A stretch of 64,000 bases of DNA from Candidatus Rifleibacteriota bacterium. Lineage in GTDB: Bacteria; Muiribacteriota; Ozemobacteria; Ozemobacterales; Ozemobacteraceae. Of this stretch, positions 41,101-49,632 are shown in pieces. The stretch spans positions 1 to 64,000 of the forward strand of contig JAAYNI010000049.1 in assembly GCA_012520995.1 (NCBI GenBank), given 5' to 3'. Numbering within the stretch: the stretch's first letter is position 1; every line of letters starts with the position of its first letter. The notes beneath the pieces are model-generated. The model saw only the letters and a program-made list of their open reading frames with translations. It did no database searches and was not told the DNA's origin. The translations under genes and the position numbers were made by a program.

Positions 41101-41801
41101 AGTTTAAGACGCTTTGCTGTTTCAGTGGCTTTTGCATTTTCTCTTTTTTCTCTTTGACTGGCAAAATCCTTCTTCAAGATTTCAGAAAGCTTTTCTGCTT
41201 CAGTCAAAAAATCTTTGCAATATTTTTCAGTAATCTGATTTTTTTCAAGCTCATAGCTGAGAGCAGCAACGTAATACAAAGCTCTGTCATGTTTAGGATC
41301 TTTAGTTAAGGCAGTTTTGAAAGCCTCAAAAGCTGCTTTTTTATTCCCGCTTTGTAGATAAGAATAGCCTTGCTGATAATATGAAGCGGCATTGCCTTTT
41401 TTTAGCCTATGAGCTTGCTCCAACATTTGAGCCGCTTCGCTGTAGCCACCTTTTTTCATTGAGGAAACGGCATTTAGATAAAGGGCTTCACCATGTTCTT
41501 CTATTTTCTTGGCTTCAGCTCGCTTTTTGTTGTTCAATATTTCATTATTTCTGCCTTGAACAGACAAAAGCACCAAATCTTTGGCTCTCATTTGTGCCGG
41601 ATGACCTTGAGGCGCATCTTTTAAAATGCCTTGTCCTGTCTTGATAGCCTCATCCCATCTGCCTCTGCTATAAAGAGCTTCCATCTTGGTGAGAGAAGCT
41701 TCTAAGCTTTGGGAGAGCAAATCCGACGGAACAGCCCAGCTAAGCGAGGCTGCAAAAATGAAGAAAGAGAGGATTGTTGCCTTTTTTATATAATTTTTCA
41801 T
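38088..41801 (-). CDS. Giant TPR-repeat protein (1237 aa) with signal peptide
   Basis: More than ten TPR-like motifs across the length. Confidence 0.9.
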   Translation of the reverse strand: MKNYIKKATILSFFIFAASLSWAVPSDLLSQSLEASLTKMEALYSRGRWDEAIKTGQGILKDAPQGHPAQMRAKDLVLLSVQGRNNEILNNKKRAEAKKIEEHGEALYLNAVSSMKKGGYSEAAQMLEQAHRLKKGNAASYYQQGYSYLQSGNKKAAFEAFKTALTKDPKHDRALYYVAALSYELEKNQITEKYCKDFLTEAEKLSEILKKDFASQREKRENAKATETAKRLKLLNKNVGRANVMLGLLLSKRKAYGEAIEPLTLAIKAESENADLWFALGVASYHGNMLNQASNSIKQTIGLKERMLRANSGEALRLLESNKSDKAVEAELAQRKLKKDLALAYYTMSLINTKKGIVRGNMDILDKALEYDPDFTQAEYNKAVVMASEGKLEEAVELMKKLLAKSEPDSPKTAKIVQGITLLMNRMTKRDNPQAYAKMREPSEVEKVRIPFNDIEALGGKRQEERLLGVFDEIREVSKLIKLQNYDEAIRRLVYLRSKHPDVADVSAILGHCYTEQGRYKEAEASFRKAISLQPSHYEALNGLAYVLSTQDKELQYALSAVNKAIAGEPAKSEFYHTQGSILFKLGEVEKSAQAFQKAIEINPKHKLARYDLGLSLYIMKNYRGAIDNFDALLADNPVHEKALIFKSMALAKINRVPEALDSLTILNRHLPDNSKLKKMATEMHDKMASAYERKTEVPVPEIKSPAPVERLVQEGNEFRAKGLVNRAKEKYLECIRLAPDRYEPYYELGLMYAASGLNTSALSSWQSAEGLKPDYYPIVINIGKMYQKLDKAANAEEYFRRAMALSPKMAEPPYYLGLISYGAGNFESAESYALDALKLDKKYYKAMALLGMARIKQDRLEPAKDIYETLYVSAPANSRMKQHARSKIWQIAKLQAAKETQTAAMKHKEEVVKRINESEKNVVAKTPREATLIDAYGPSMSKDDKRMVLSTLSQFKRVPKMTGVNSGTFNENMAKTSLSAADKQWINDKAAKFGGGVGKYDLPEEERYGIKATKKKYVRKPDPADTIILSGISLASKGRSADALAEFAKARKASPDNLDLLLNIGFVSTLQGNFKDAFDAYARAHTAHPESDMAKLALGNLYWLGGQGEAAVKLWKAIEGEFIVDADYNVLSKSAEIWKKIVDLDPEDADAHSNLGVIYLFSGEPAKAVIEFNAVKSLTSGRSTEEFYKAQAAVQLYMQTKQKIHLNEAKEILSSMSTGARPFPHSERLKQFVAML

Positions 41802-41875
41802 AATTTCGTCTGATTTATCGGCATAGATCAGAGAAAAATTAAGATGTTCAAGAGATAAAAAAATGCTACCCTATA

Positions 41876-41966
41876 CTAGTGCTGTGTTGCAGGTACAAGC
41901 AGCCTGTTTAATGCCAAACGAGCCAACAAAGTCTTTATGCTTTCTGATACTGCAGCTGCACTAGAG
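41876..41966 (+). mobile_element. MITE-like element copy
   Basis: CTAGTGCTGTGTTGCAGG...CTGCAGCTGCACTAGAG. Confidence 0.6.
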
Positions 41967-42329
41967 CAACGAGTGGTGCGTGGCAAGTGGCGAGTTAATT
42001 GTTTAGACTCAAATTGCTGAAACTGACAATTACTCTAAGCAGCTAATAAAGAGCTGAAGCTCTGATAAAAAAACACATCTTGATAATGCTTATATGCTAT
42101 AAATGAAAAGAAAATATTGCAAATTGCCCTTTCTACCCACTACCCACTGTTGCTAGCTATCTGTTCTTAATCAGAGGCTAGGACAAAAATTGAGATTATG
42201 CGGCAGCAGAATGCAATTTTTGACCAATTTTGCCCTCATCTGTGTGAATCTGTGTCCATCTGCGGATAGAAAAAAAATCTGTTCGATAATAAACATTTAG
42301 ATAAAACGAACTAATAGGCGAAAAGAAAC

Positions 42330-42986
42330 ATGAAAAGAAAACTCGTTATATTGTTGTTATTAGCAACAGTTGTTTTTCAATTGCCTGCAAAGGCGGCAAA
42401 AGAATGCTCCGTTGACGACATTCTCTTTAACGGCAGCCTTCCTATGATGAAAAACCGCTCGGGAGTCCGTTTTGAAAAAATGCAAACTCCCGAAGACGGC
42501 TCTATTTTTTATTATCCTGAAACTGCCTCAGGAACCTCTTTTATATTCAAAGGCTGTGAAATTATACCTTCCCAGGGATGTATCCTTAAAATATATAGAG
42601 GAACTTTACAACCAATGCTAGGACGTTTCACAGCTCAGATACAGAAAGAAATCCCCCGCCCTCTTCTTCTGCTAGCAAAAACTGCTGAAATCAGGCATAA
42701 AAGCGGACTTTTATTTATTGAGAAAACACCCGAAGGCAAGCTTTATGTATTTCTAAAAGGCGAAGGGGACACAACTATTAAAACACAAAACAGAGTCACA
42801 ACCCAACTGACACCTGACAATGAAGTCATTATTTCTGACTATGAAGACGCTGTTTTTTCTCCTTCACCTTCTGATATGTGGCAAACCAAGCCTGCTGATT
42901 TCTCAAACCTCAAACCTGAACCGCAGAAAAAGGCAGAAAACGATTTGTCCACAGATTCCACAGACGGCACCGATGAAACCAAATAA
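42330..42986 (+). CDS. FecR-like secreted hypothetical protein
   Basis: Signal peptide; beta-rich KTQNRVTTQLTPDNEVIISD. Confidence 0.5.
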   Translation: MKRKLVILLLLATVVFQLPAKAAKECSVDDILFNGSLPMMKNRSGVRFEKMQTPEDGSIFYYPETASGTSFIFKGCEIIPSQGCILKIYRGTLQPMLGRFTAQIQKEIPRPLLLLAKTAEIRHKSGLLFIEKTPEGKLYVFLKGEGDTTIKTQNRVTTQLTPDNEVIISDYEDAVFSPSPSDMWQTKPADFSNLKPEPQKKAENDLSTDSTDGTDETK

Positions 42987-43467
42987 GGGGCTGAAAAGAA
43001 TCGAAATCTATAAGCCAAACCTTAATGACCTATGGTTTCGCAAAGAACTTCTGAGTGACCCTGAAACCATGTCTTATAACCATAGTTATGGAGGAACCGT
43101 TTCATTCTTGGAAGAGCAATGGACACCTTGGTATGATTACTGGCTAATCAAGCATGAAAACAAGCGTTTCTATCGCTATATTACAGATGAGAATACAAAA
43201 AAATTTGTCGGCGAAATCGCCTATCACCTTGATGAAAAACAAAACATATATCTCGCCAACGTGATTATACATGCCAAACATAGAGGAAAAGGATACGGAA
43301 GACAGGGACTGCTCCTTTTGTCAGATATTGCAAAGAAAAACGGAATTGATTACTTATACGATAATATTGCGATTGATAATCCAGCGGTAAAGCTATTTGT
43401 AGAAAATGGTTTTATCGAAGAATATAGAACTGACAAGATTATCATGTTGAAAAAAGCTTTAGATTAG
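42973..43467 (+). CDS. GNAT family N-acetyltransferase
   Basis: ANVIIHAKHRGKGYGRQGLLLL; start ATG 42973. Confidence 0.85.
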   Translation: MKPNKGLKRIEIYKPNLNDLWFRKELLSDPETMSYNHSYGGTVSFLEEQWTPWYDYWLIKHENKRFYRYITDENTKKFVGEIAYHLDEKQNIYLANVIIHAKHRGKGYGRQGLLLLSDIAKKNGIDYLYDNIAIDNPAVKLFVENGFIEEYRTDKIIMLKKALD

Positions 43468-43557
43468 TTGAAAAACTCCTATTGTAACTTTTTCATTTTC
43501 TTTTGCCGATAGCCTCCTTAATAGCTACGTTCCAGAATAAAATCCGGGAGGTTTCGC

Positions 43558-43626
43558 ATGCTGTTCTTTTGGAGTATACTCTTTGTAGCCTTGGTTCTCC
43601 TTTATAAGGAAGCCACGTATGTTTAA
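43558..43626 (+). CDS. 22-aa hydrophobic micro-ORF MLFFWSILFVALVLLYKEATYV
   Basis: GGGAGG Shine-Dalgarno just upstream. Confidence 0.4.
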   Translation: MLFFWSILFVALVLLYKEATYV

Positions 43627-43690
43627 AAAAATATTTTGGTTTTACGGCAGTATGTTTTTAACAATTTTTACTCTTTCAGGATTCAGATAA
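43619..43690 (+). CDS. 23-aa hydrophobic micro-ORF MFKKIFWFYGSMFLTIFTLSGFR
   Basis: Overlaps previous micro-ORF (ATGTTTAA). Confidence 0.3.
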   Translation: MFKKIFWFYGSMFLTIFTLSGFR

Positions 43691-43718
43691 CTCCAGTTTT
43701 TAATAGAAAGGCCTGAAA

Positions 43719-45671
43719 ATGGCAGGCAACGAAACGCAAAAAGAACAGGAAGAATTTTTTGCGATTGATATAGGAACCTATGCCTTAAAATGCGCCTTTG
43801 TCCAATATAAAGCAGATGGCACGCCGGAGCTTAAGACATTGGCGCAGTTTGTTCTCCCCAATTTTGAACTGGCAATTCCTCCAGAGGAAAAAGAATTGCT
43901 GGACAGAGAACAAACCAAAGAACGCTGTTTAAAAGACTTACGACAATTTTTAACAACCAAAGTCACCGAATTGCTTTATGACAATCAGATTCAGACGAAA
44001 ACAGCAGTTCTATGCGCTTCCAGCAAGGACGTTACAATCAGGTGTCTAACAATAGACCCGACACCAGATGAATTACAAAGAACTCAGGCAATTCAAGCTG
44101 AATCCCATAAGCAAATGCCATTCTCCGTAAACAATGCCATTCTTGGATGGAATCTTGAAGGAAGCATCAAACAACAAATCAACGAAGAGGAAATTCCTCC
44201 TGGCACAGCACATCAAGCCAAGGATGGAGAAACACAAAAATCTCCTGAAAAAGAGATGACTCAAGTTATGGTGGGAGCTCTTCAAAGAGATGCTCTTGAA
44301 GAGATACAAAAGCATCTCTCCGGAGCTGGTCTTAGCTGTGCTGGAATACTAGTATTACCCCAAGTGTTGCACTTGTCATTTGGCAGGCAGATAGACAGTT
44401 TCTCTGCTTTGGGAAAAAACTTGGCTTTGGTTCATATGGGCCACTCATCCACTTCTGTAATTATTTTCAAAAACAGCAAGGTTCAATTTTACCGTGATAT
44501 AAACATGGCTGGTGCTGAAATTACTAACGCAGTATATGAAGGTCTTGTAGAAAATGGTGCCCCCTCAGGCGAAGAAACCTACAATAAAGCAACATTTCTC
44601 AAGCATTCTATAGGCATAATACCGCCTGACGATATTGAACAAATGCAAGGTGAAGAAAAAATCGCAGCTGAAAAGATTTTTGACAGCATAGAGAAAATTT
44701 TTCAAAACATTCAGCTTTCTATCAGCTTTTATATAGCTCAGAACAATGAGCACAAAATAGATGCGATTATTTTATCGGGCGGTTCAGCCGTAATGAAAAA
44801 CTTTAAAACTTTTATTGAGGAAATTACTGAAACGCCAACTCATTTTGCCGAGCCTTTTAACGATGAACTAGCGATAGGAAATATCAAATACGACATTGGA
44901 AAAATGCAAGAAGATGCTGCTGCTTTGGCCAGCTTGATAGGAGTTGCTCTTTATCAGCGCTCAAGCACGATTATAAACTTTATAGAGATACTCAACCCTA
45001 ATAAAAAGGCTCTCAAAAAAGAGTCTCAACTTGGCGCATCAGTGACTGTTGCGATATCCAACCTCACTTCTAAACTTTTCACAATGAGCGACAGAAAAGT
45101 TAAGATTGTCACTATGCTCGCAACTATTCTGATAGTTTTGCTCCTATTATCACCCACAATATATATTTTGGGAAAAGAAAAAAAAATAAATGCTGATATT
45201 AAGAAAACGTCAAAAGAACTGAGAACATTGAGAAGCAGTGAAAGCGAAGTCTCAGCTATTTTGGATAAAATCAAGCAAACAGAAGCTCTCAGAGGACTTG
45301 AAACATCTTTGAATGCTTTAAAATACAACAACTCCGAGATGTTAATGGAAATAGCCTCACTCACACCTGCTACTATTTTCTATACATCCGCCAATTTTAA
45401 TATAAGCCCACAAAAAGCCAACGTCAGACTTAGCGGACACTCTAATTCTTCTGACAATGTATTTTTGCTTATCAGTTCTTTGGAAAAGTCCGATTTTTTC
45501 AACAGCGCCAAGCTTGAATCTGTAAACGAAGAGATAATAGATGAATCACGATATTATATAAAATTCTCAATGACTGCTGAAATGGATATGAACGCATTTA
45601 CCAACGCCTCCCCCCAGAGTTCTTCAGGAAACCTTGATGAATTCGATGATTTTTCAGAGGAAGATTGGTGA
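43719..45671 (+). CDS. Type IV pilus assembly PilM-PilN fusion (GspL-like layout)
   Basis: N-terminal actin-like PilM domain (FFAIDIGTYALKCAFV), then TM and PilN-like C-terminus. Confidence 0.8.
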   Translation: MAGNETQKEQEEFFAIDIGTYALKCAFVQYKADGTPELKTLAQFVLPNFELAIPPEEKELLDREQTKERCLKDLRQFLTTKVTELLYDNQIQTKTAVLCASSKDVTIRCLTIDPTPDELQRTQAIQAESHKQMPFSVNNAILGWNLEGSIKQQINEEEIPPGTAHQAKDGETQKSPEKEMTQVMVGALQRDALEEIQKHLSGAGLSCAGILVLPQVLHLSFGRQIDSFSALGKNLALVHMGHSSTSVIIFKNSKVQFYRDINMAGAEITNAVYEGLVENGAPSGEETYNKATFLKHSIGIIPPDDIEQMQGEEKIAAEKIFDSIEKIFQNIQLSISFYIAQNNEHKIDAIILSGGSAVMKNFKTFIEEITETPTHFAEPFNDELAIGNIKYDIGKMQEDAAALASLIGVALYQRSSTIINFIEILNPNKKALKKESQLGASVTVAISNLTSKLFTMSDRKVKIVTMLATILIVLLLLSPTIYILGKEKKINADIKKTSKELRTLRSSESEVSAILDKIKQTEALRGLETSLNALKYNNSEMLMEIASLTPATIFYTSANFNISPQKANVRLSGHSNSSDNVFLLISSLEKSDFFNSAKLESVNEEIIDESRYYIKFSMTAEMDMNAFTNASPQSSSGNLDEFDDFSEEDW

Positions 45672-45675
45672 ACCG

Positions 45676-46305
45676 ATGGACAAGATACTTGACCACTTCG
45701 ATCCTAAAAAATGGCTGGAAATACTAAAAGAAGATCCCAAGCAGCTGGGCTCCGTTCTGGTAATAATATTCGGTTTGCTCTTTTTACAATACAGGTTTAT
45801 TTACCTTCCCAAAAACAAAAACATTCAAAAACTTCAGCGCACCCTCAGCAGCAATGCACGCGAACTGCAGCATATAAAAGACTCTGTTGACAGTAAATAT
45901 GACACGCAAATTCAACTGGCGGAATCTACTGTAGAGGCTAAAAATGCTTTGGAAAAATGCTATAAAAAATCAGAAGCTACGGACTTTTTCCGCAGAATTC
46001 CCGTATTGGCCAGCTTAGCGGGAATTAAACTAAGAGGTATAAATCCGCAACCATCGAAACCTATAAAGCTTGGAACTCTGGATGCAGAACAGCTAAGCAC
46101 AGCTATTAAGTTTTCTGGAACCTTCAAAGAACTTATTCTTTTTTTACGATTAATTGAGCTGGAGAAAAAAACTACTTTCTTGATCCTTCCCTCTTTAACT
46201 ACTACCTCAAACAATAATTATGAACTGGAACTTTATCCGACAACCATAATTATCCCAGATGCTCTCGTTAATTCTGTGTTAAGTGAAGATAATGAAGATG
46301 AATAA
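45676..46305 (+). CDS. PilO-like pilus assembly protein
   Basis: Single TM, coiled coil, operon position after PilN-like domain. Confidence 0.65.
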   Translation: MDKILDHFDPKKWLEILKEDPKQLGSVLVIIFGLLFLQYRFIYLPKNKNIQKLQRTLSSNARELQHIKDSVDSKYDTQIQLAESTVEAKNALEKCYKKSEATDFFRRIPVLASLAGIKLRGINPQPSKPIKLGTLDAEQLSTAIKFSGTFKELILFLRLIELEKKTTFLILPSLTTTSNNNYELELYPTTIIIPDALVNSVLSEDNEDE

Positions 46306-46320
46306 AGCAGGTATGATTTC

Positions 46321-47106
46321 ATGATTGCCAAAAAAATGTTTTTCATCAGCCTGCTTATACTATCTCTGGCAATGGGAGCAGATTATTTTAAAAATCCTTC
46401 CCGCAAACGACGCATACCTCAAAAGCAACAAGAACAGCAAACTGCCAAAAAACCGGAAGTTGAGCGAACCGTCTTGGCGCTTAAAGACTTAGGATTAGAT
46501 TTGGAAGAAGAAGAAGACTATTTAGAAGAAGAACCGGGAGAAACTGAAAAACCTCAGAAAGAAGAAAAAGAAGAAGCGAAAACTGAAACCTCCACATTAG
46601 AGGAGCAAGCAGATTCGAAAACAGAAGAACAGAAACCAACAACTCAACCTATTGCAAGCTCCGAAGGTTTTTTGGTAGGAGAAATCCCTTTTTCAGATCC
46701 TTTAGCCAACGATCCGGTAATACAAAGCATCGCAAAAATGAAAAATACGCCTTTTCAAGAATCTCCGTATATTAAAATCATTGCTATGTTAAAAGAAGAA
46801 GAGGAAAAAAAGAGGCGACAACAAGAAGAAAAACAAGAAGAAGTTTTACGAGTCCGCAAGGTTGCTTCCTTAAACGGCAAATTCACAGCCACAATCAGAA
46901 TAGGCGATCGTCTCTGTGCCATTATAGACTCAGATACCTATGAAAAAGGTGACATTTACCAAAACAGAAAAATTACTGATATCACAGATGAGCTGGTAAT
47001 ATTCGAGGAACCCGAGCAAATATGGCTTATACCCAAAACAGGCGTAAGACTTGACATAAACACTAACTACGGCACATATACCTTCGACGACTCTTTCCGC
47101 AAGTAA
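46321..47106 (+). CDS. PilP-like pilus assembly protein
   Basis: N-terminal TM, Glu/Lys-rich linker, small beta domain; operon position. Confidence 0.55.
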   Translation: MIAKKMFFISLLILSLAMGADYFKNPSRKRRIPQKQQEQQTAKKPEVERTVLALKDLGLDLEEEEDYLEEEPGETEKPQKEEKEEAKTETSTLEEQADSKTEEQKPTTQPIASSEGFLVGEIPFSDPLANDPVIQSIAKMKNTPFQESPYIKIIAMLKEEEEKKRRQQEEKQEEVLRVRKVASLNGKFTATIRIGDRLCAIIDSDTYEKGDIYQNRKITDITDELVIFEEPEQIWLIPKTGVRLDINTNYGTYTFDDSFRK

Positions 47107-47142
47107 TCTATTAATTAAAGAAAAAAAGTCTTTTTACCGATA

Positions 47143-47652
47143 ATGATTCCTATGGGAATCATTTTTAAAAAGGCTATTATATTGTCTGCCATTTTGGCGC
47201 TCTTCTGGATCTCCGGATGCGCCTCCTCAACCTTTTTTATTCCAAAGGCTGACGCAGAAGTTGTAAGTATCGATCCTTATCAAATAGTAGTTTCAGATGC
47301 ACTCCCTACTACTTTGCCAGAAGTAACGGTCAATATACTTCCTCTTAACAATATAAATTTCAGTTTGATTTCCTATGATATGCGTTACTACACAAGAATA
47401 GAAGAGGAAATAAAGAGCCTTGCTTATATCAACAAGCCCATGACATACAAATTTCCTATTTCTGAAGGCGAGCCATCCGAAACCTCTATAAGCTTTACTC
47501 CTTTTACCCCTGACCTCTATGAACTTTTTCAAACAACTCAATCACAAATTTCACCTGTCAGAGCTGAAATTACCATGTATTTTGAGGACATAAACAATCA
47601 CAAGTTCTCTAAAACATTCAGTCTGCTCTTGTACAAGCCAGGACTATACTAA
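47143..47652 (+). CDS. Lipoprotein in pilus operon
   Basis: WISGCASS lipobox. Confidence 0.65.
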   Translation: MIPMGIIFKKAIILSAILALFWISGCASSTFFIPKADAEVVSIDPYQIVVSDALPTTLPEVTVNILPLNNINFSLISYDMRYYTRIEEEIKSLAYINKPMTYKFPISEGEPSETSISFTPFTPDLYELFQTTQSQISPVRAEITMYFEDINNHKFSKTFSLLLYKPGLY

Positions 47653-47658
47653 TAAAAT

Positions 47659-49563
47659 ATGAATTATTTTAGCGAAAAACTGAAAACCGCCCTGATTTTT
47701 GCCGTTTGGACGGCAGTTTTCGCTGTTCAGCCGTTAGCGGCACAGTGGCAACCATTAAGAAAATCTTTTTCTCACCCGCAAACTCCCGCTATTTCAAGGC
47801 CTCAATATGGCGGAATTAACAGTTTCAACCAACTTCCGCCCTCAAAATCCATTTCAAGCTTCTCAAAACCTCAGATACCTGTCAAAGAAACACAAAGAGG
47901 TCTTTCACCGGAAGTTTTGGAAACCATCAGAAATCTGAAGAAAAACAAAACAGAAGAAAGAAAACAGATGACAACTCCATCGCCTGTAACAGGTCTATCT
48001 TCTGAAAATCTTATCAATCCTAATTCTAATTTTTACAATCAAAACATGGAAACAAGCAGTTTTGAGGTAAAAAGTTCCTATTTGACACTTCCGCCAGAGA
48101 AAAATGTGATGTTAACATCTTTAGACTTCAGACGCACAAATGTAACGGATGCTCTGACTTCTCTTGCAACCATAGTAAACATCAATCTCATGCTCTCACC
48201 CAATATTCAAGGCGAAGTGAGCGTTCTTTTCAACAATGTCTCCATGGAAGAAGCTTTTAATACTATTCTGACCAACTACGGCTTAGCCTTTTCCTGGAGT
48301 GGTTCTATTTTGAGAATTTTCCCGGAGTCGGCAGCGCCAACCAGCATAAGAATATTCCCGATACAGCATACCAATGCGGCTGACATACAGCCTATTATTC
48401 AGAGAATTCTTGAGGGGCGTGGAACCTGTGATATTGATGCCCGCACCAATTCTCTGATGGTGAGCGCTACCCAAGCAAAGCTTGCCGAAATAAATAATCT
48501 GCTTCCAAAATTAGACATAACTGAAAGCACTGTAGATATTACTTCAAGACCTGTAACTGAAGTCTTCTATCTAAACTATGCCGATGCCACAGCTTTGGCA
48601 GAACCGATCAGAATGCTTTCTTCAGGAGCCAGTGTACTTAACTTTTCCTCCAGCCAAGCTTCGCAAGCAGGTATGGCAGGAGGAACGGGACAAGGACGCA
48701 TGGATATGATGATAATTACCGATACCCAAGTAAACTTGGATCGTATCAGAGAATTGATCGAAAAACTTGATTCACCCCCGATTCAGGTTACTATAGATGC
48801 TCATATTTATGAACTGGATAAAAACAAAGAAGCCAATCTAGGCATCAACTGGCAAAAAGCCATACCCAACAGAGGCGGAATGCCAGGAAATCTCTTTGAT
48901 ATAAATATTTCTCCGATGGGCAACGATGCAGGCGGAACAGGTGTCTTCAGATTCGGCAGTCTGGATATGCACCAGTTCTCAGCAGTACTTTCAATGCTTA
49001 ACACAAGCACCTTTGCGAAAGTCTTGAGTAATCCTGTAATAACTACCCTTAACAACCGTCCTGCAAATATAACGGTTGGACAAGCCATTTCATATGTTTC
49101 AGCTTCACAGGTGAACGCAGAAACCGGACAAGTCACAAATACTATTGAGCAAGCCAACGCAAACATTGTTTTGGATGTAACACCTTCTGTTACAGGAAAC
49201 GATGAAGTCTTTCTGGACATAAGGCCGACAATTTCAAGTGTTTTAGGCTATACAACACTTGGGGGCAACTCCACACCGAATCTCAGCAACCGAAGCGCTC
49301 AAACACAAGTTATATGTAAAAACAACCATACTATTGTCATAGGAGGCATGATTAAAACTGACAAAAACGTCTCCGTTAATAAAGTGCCTATTCTCGGCGA
49401 TCTTCCCGGGATCGGAAGATTATTCAGAAGCAAGAACACGAAAGAAGTTCAAACGGAACTTATAATCTTTATTACACCTCACATTGTGCGAGGCACTGCC
49501 AATACTCAGCAAAGATCTTATCAATCATCCTCTAATGCCTTGAGAAGCAGACTTCTTGAATAA
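47659..49563 (+). CDS. Secretin PilQ/GspD
   Basis: VAGLLSP-like NVNIQGEVSVLFNNVSMEEAF N0/N1, secretin core VTPSVTGNDEVFLDIRPTISSV...VIGGMIKTDKNVSVNKVPILGDLPGIGRLFRS. Confidence 0.95.
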   Translation: MNYFSEKLKTALIFAVWTAVFAVQPLAAQWQPLRKSFSHPQTPAISRPQYGGINSFNQLPPSKSISSFSKPQIPVKETQRGLSPEVLETIRNLKKNKTEERKQMTTPSPVTGLSSENLINPNSNFYNQNMETSSFEVKSSYLTLPPEKNVMLTSLDFRRTNVTDALTSLATIVNINLMLSPNIQGEVSVLFNNVSMEEAFNTILTNYGLAFSWSGSILRIFPESAAPTSIRIFPIQHTNAADIQPIIQRILEGRGTCDIDARTNSLMVSATQAKLAEINNLLPKLDITESTVDITSRPVTEVFYLNYADATALAEPIRMLSSGASVLNFSSSQASQAGMAGGTGQGRMDMMIITDTQVNLDRIRELIEKLDSPPIQVTIDAHIYELDKNKEANLGINWQKAIPNRGGMPGNLFDINISPMGNDAGGTGVFRFGSLDMHQFSAVLSMLNTSTFAKVLSNPVITTLNNRPANITVGQAISYVSASQVNAETGQVTNTIEQANANIVLDVTPSVTGNDEVFLDIRPTISSVLGYTTLGGNSTPNLSNRSAQTQVICKNNHTIVIGGMIKTDKNVSVNKVPILGDLPGIGRLFRSKNTKEVQTELIIFITPHIVRGTANTQQRSYQSSSNALRSRLLE

Positions 49564-49632
49564 AGAAGCTAAACAAATTACAATATACAATACGAGAAAG
49601 CCTAACCATCATCTCCAGAGGAGGAAAATCGC

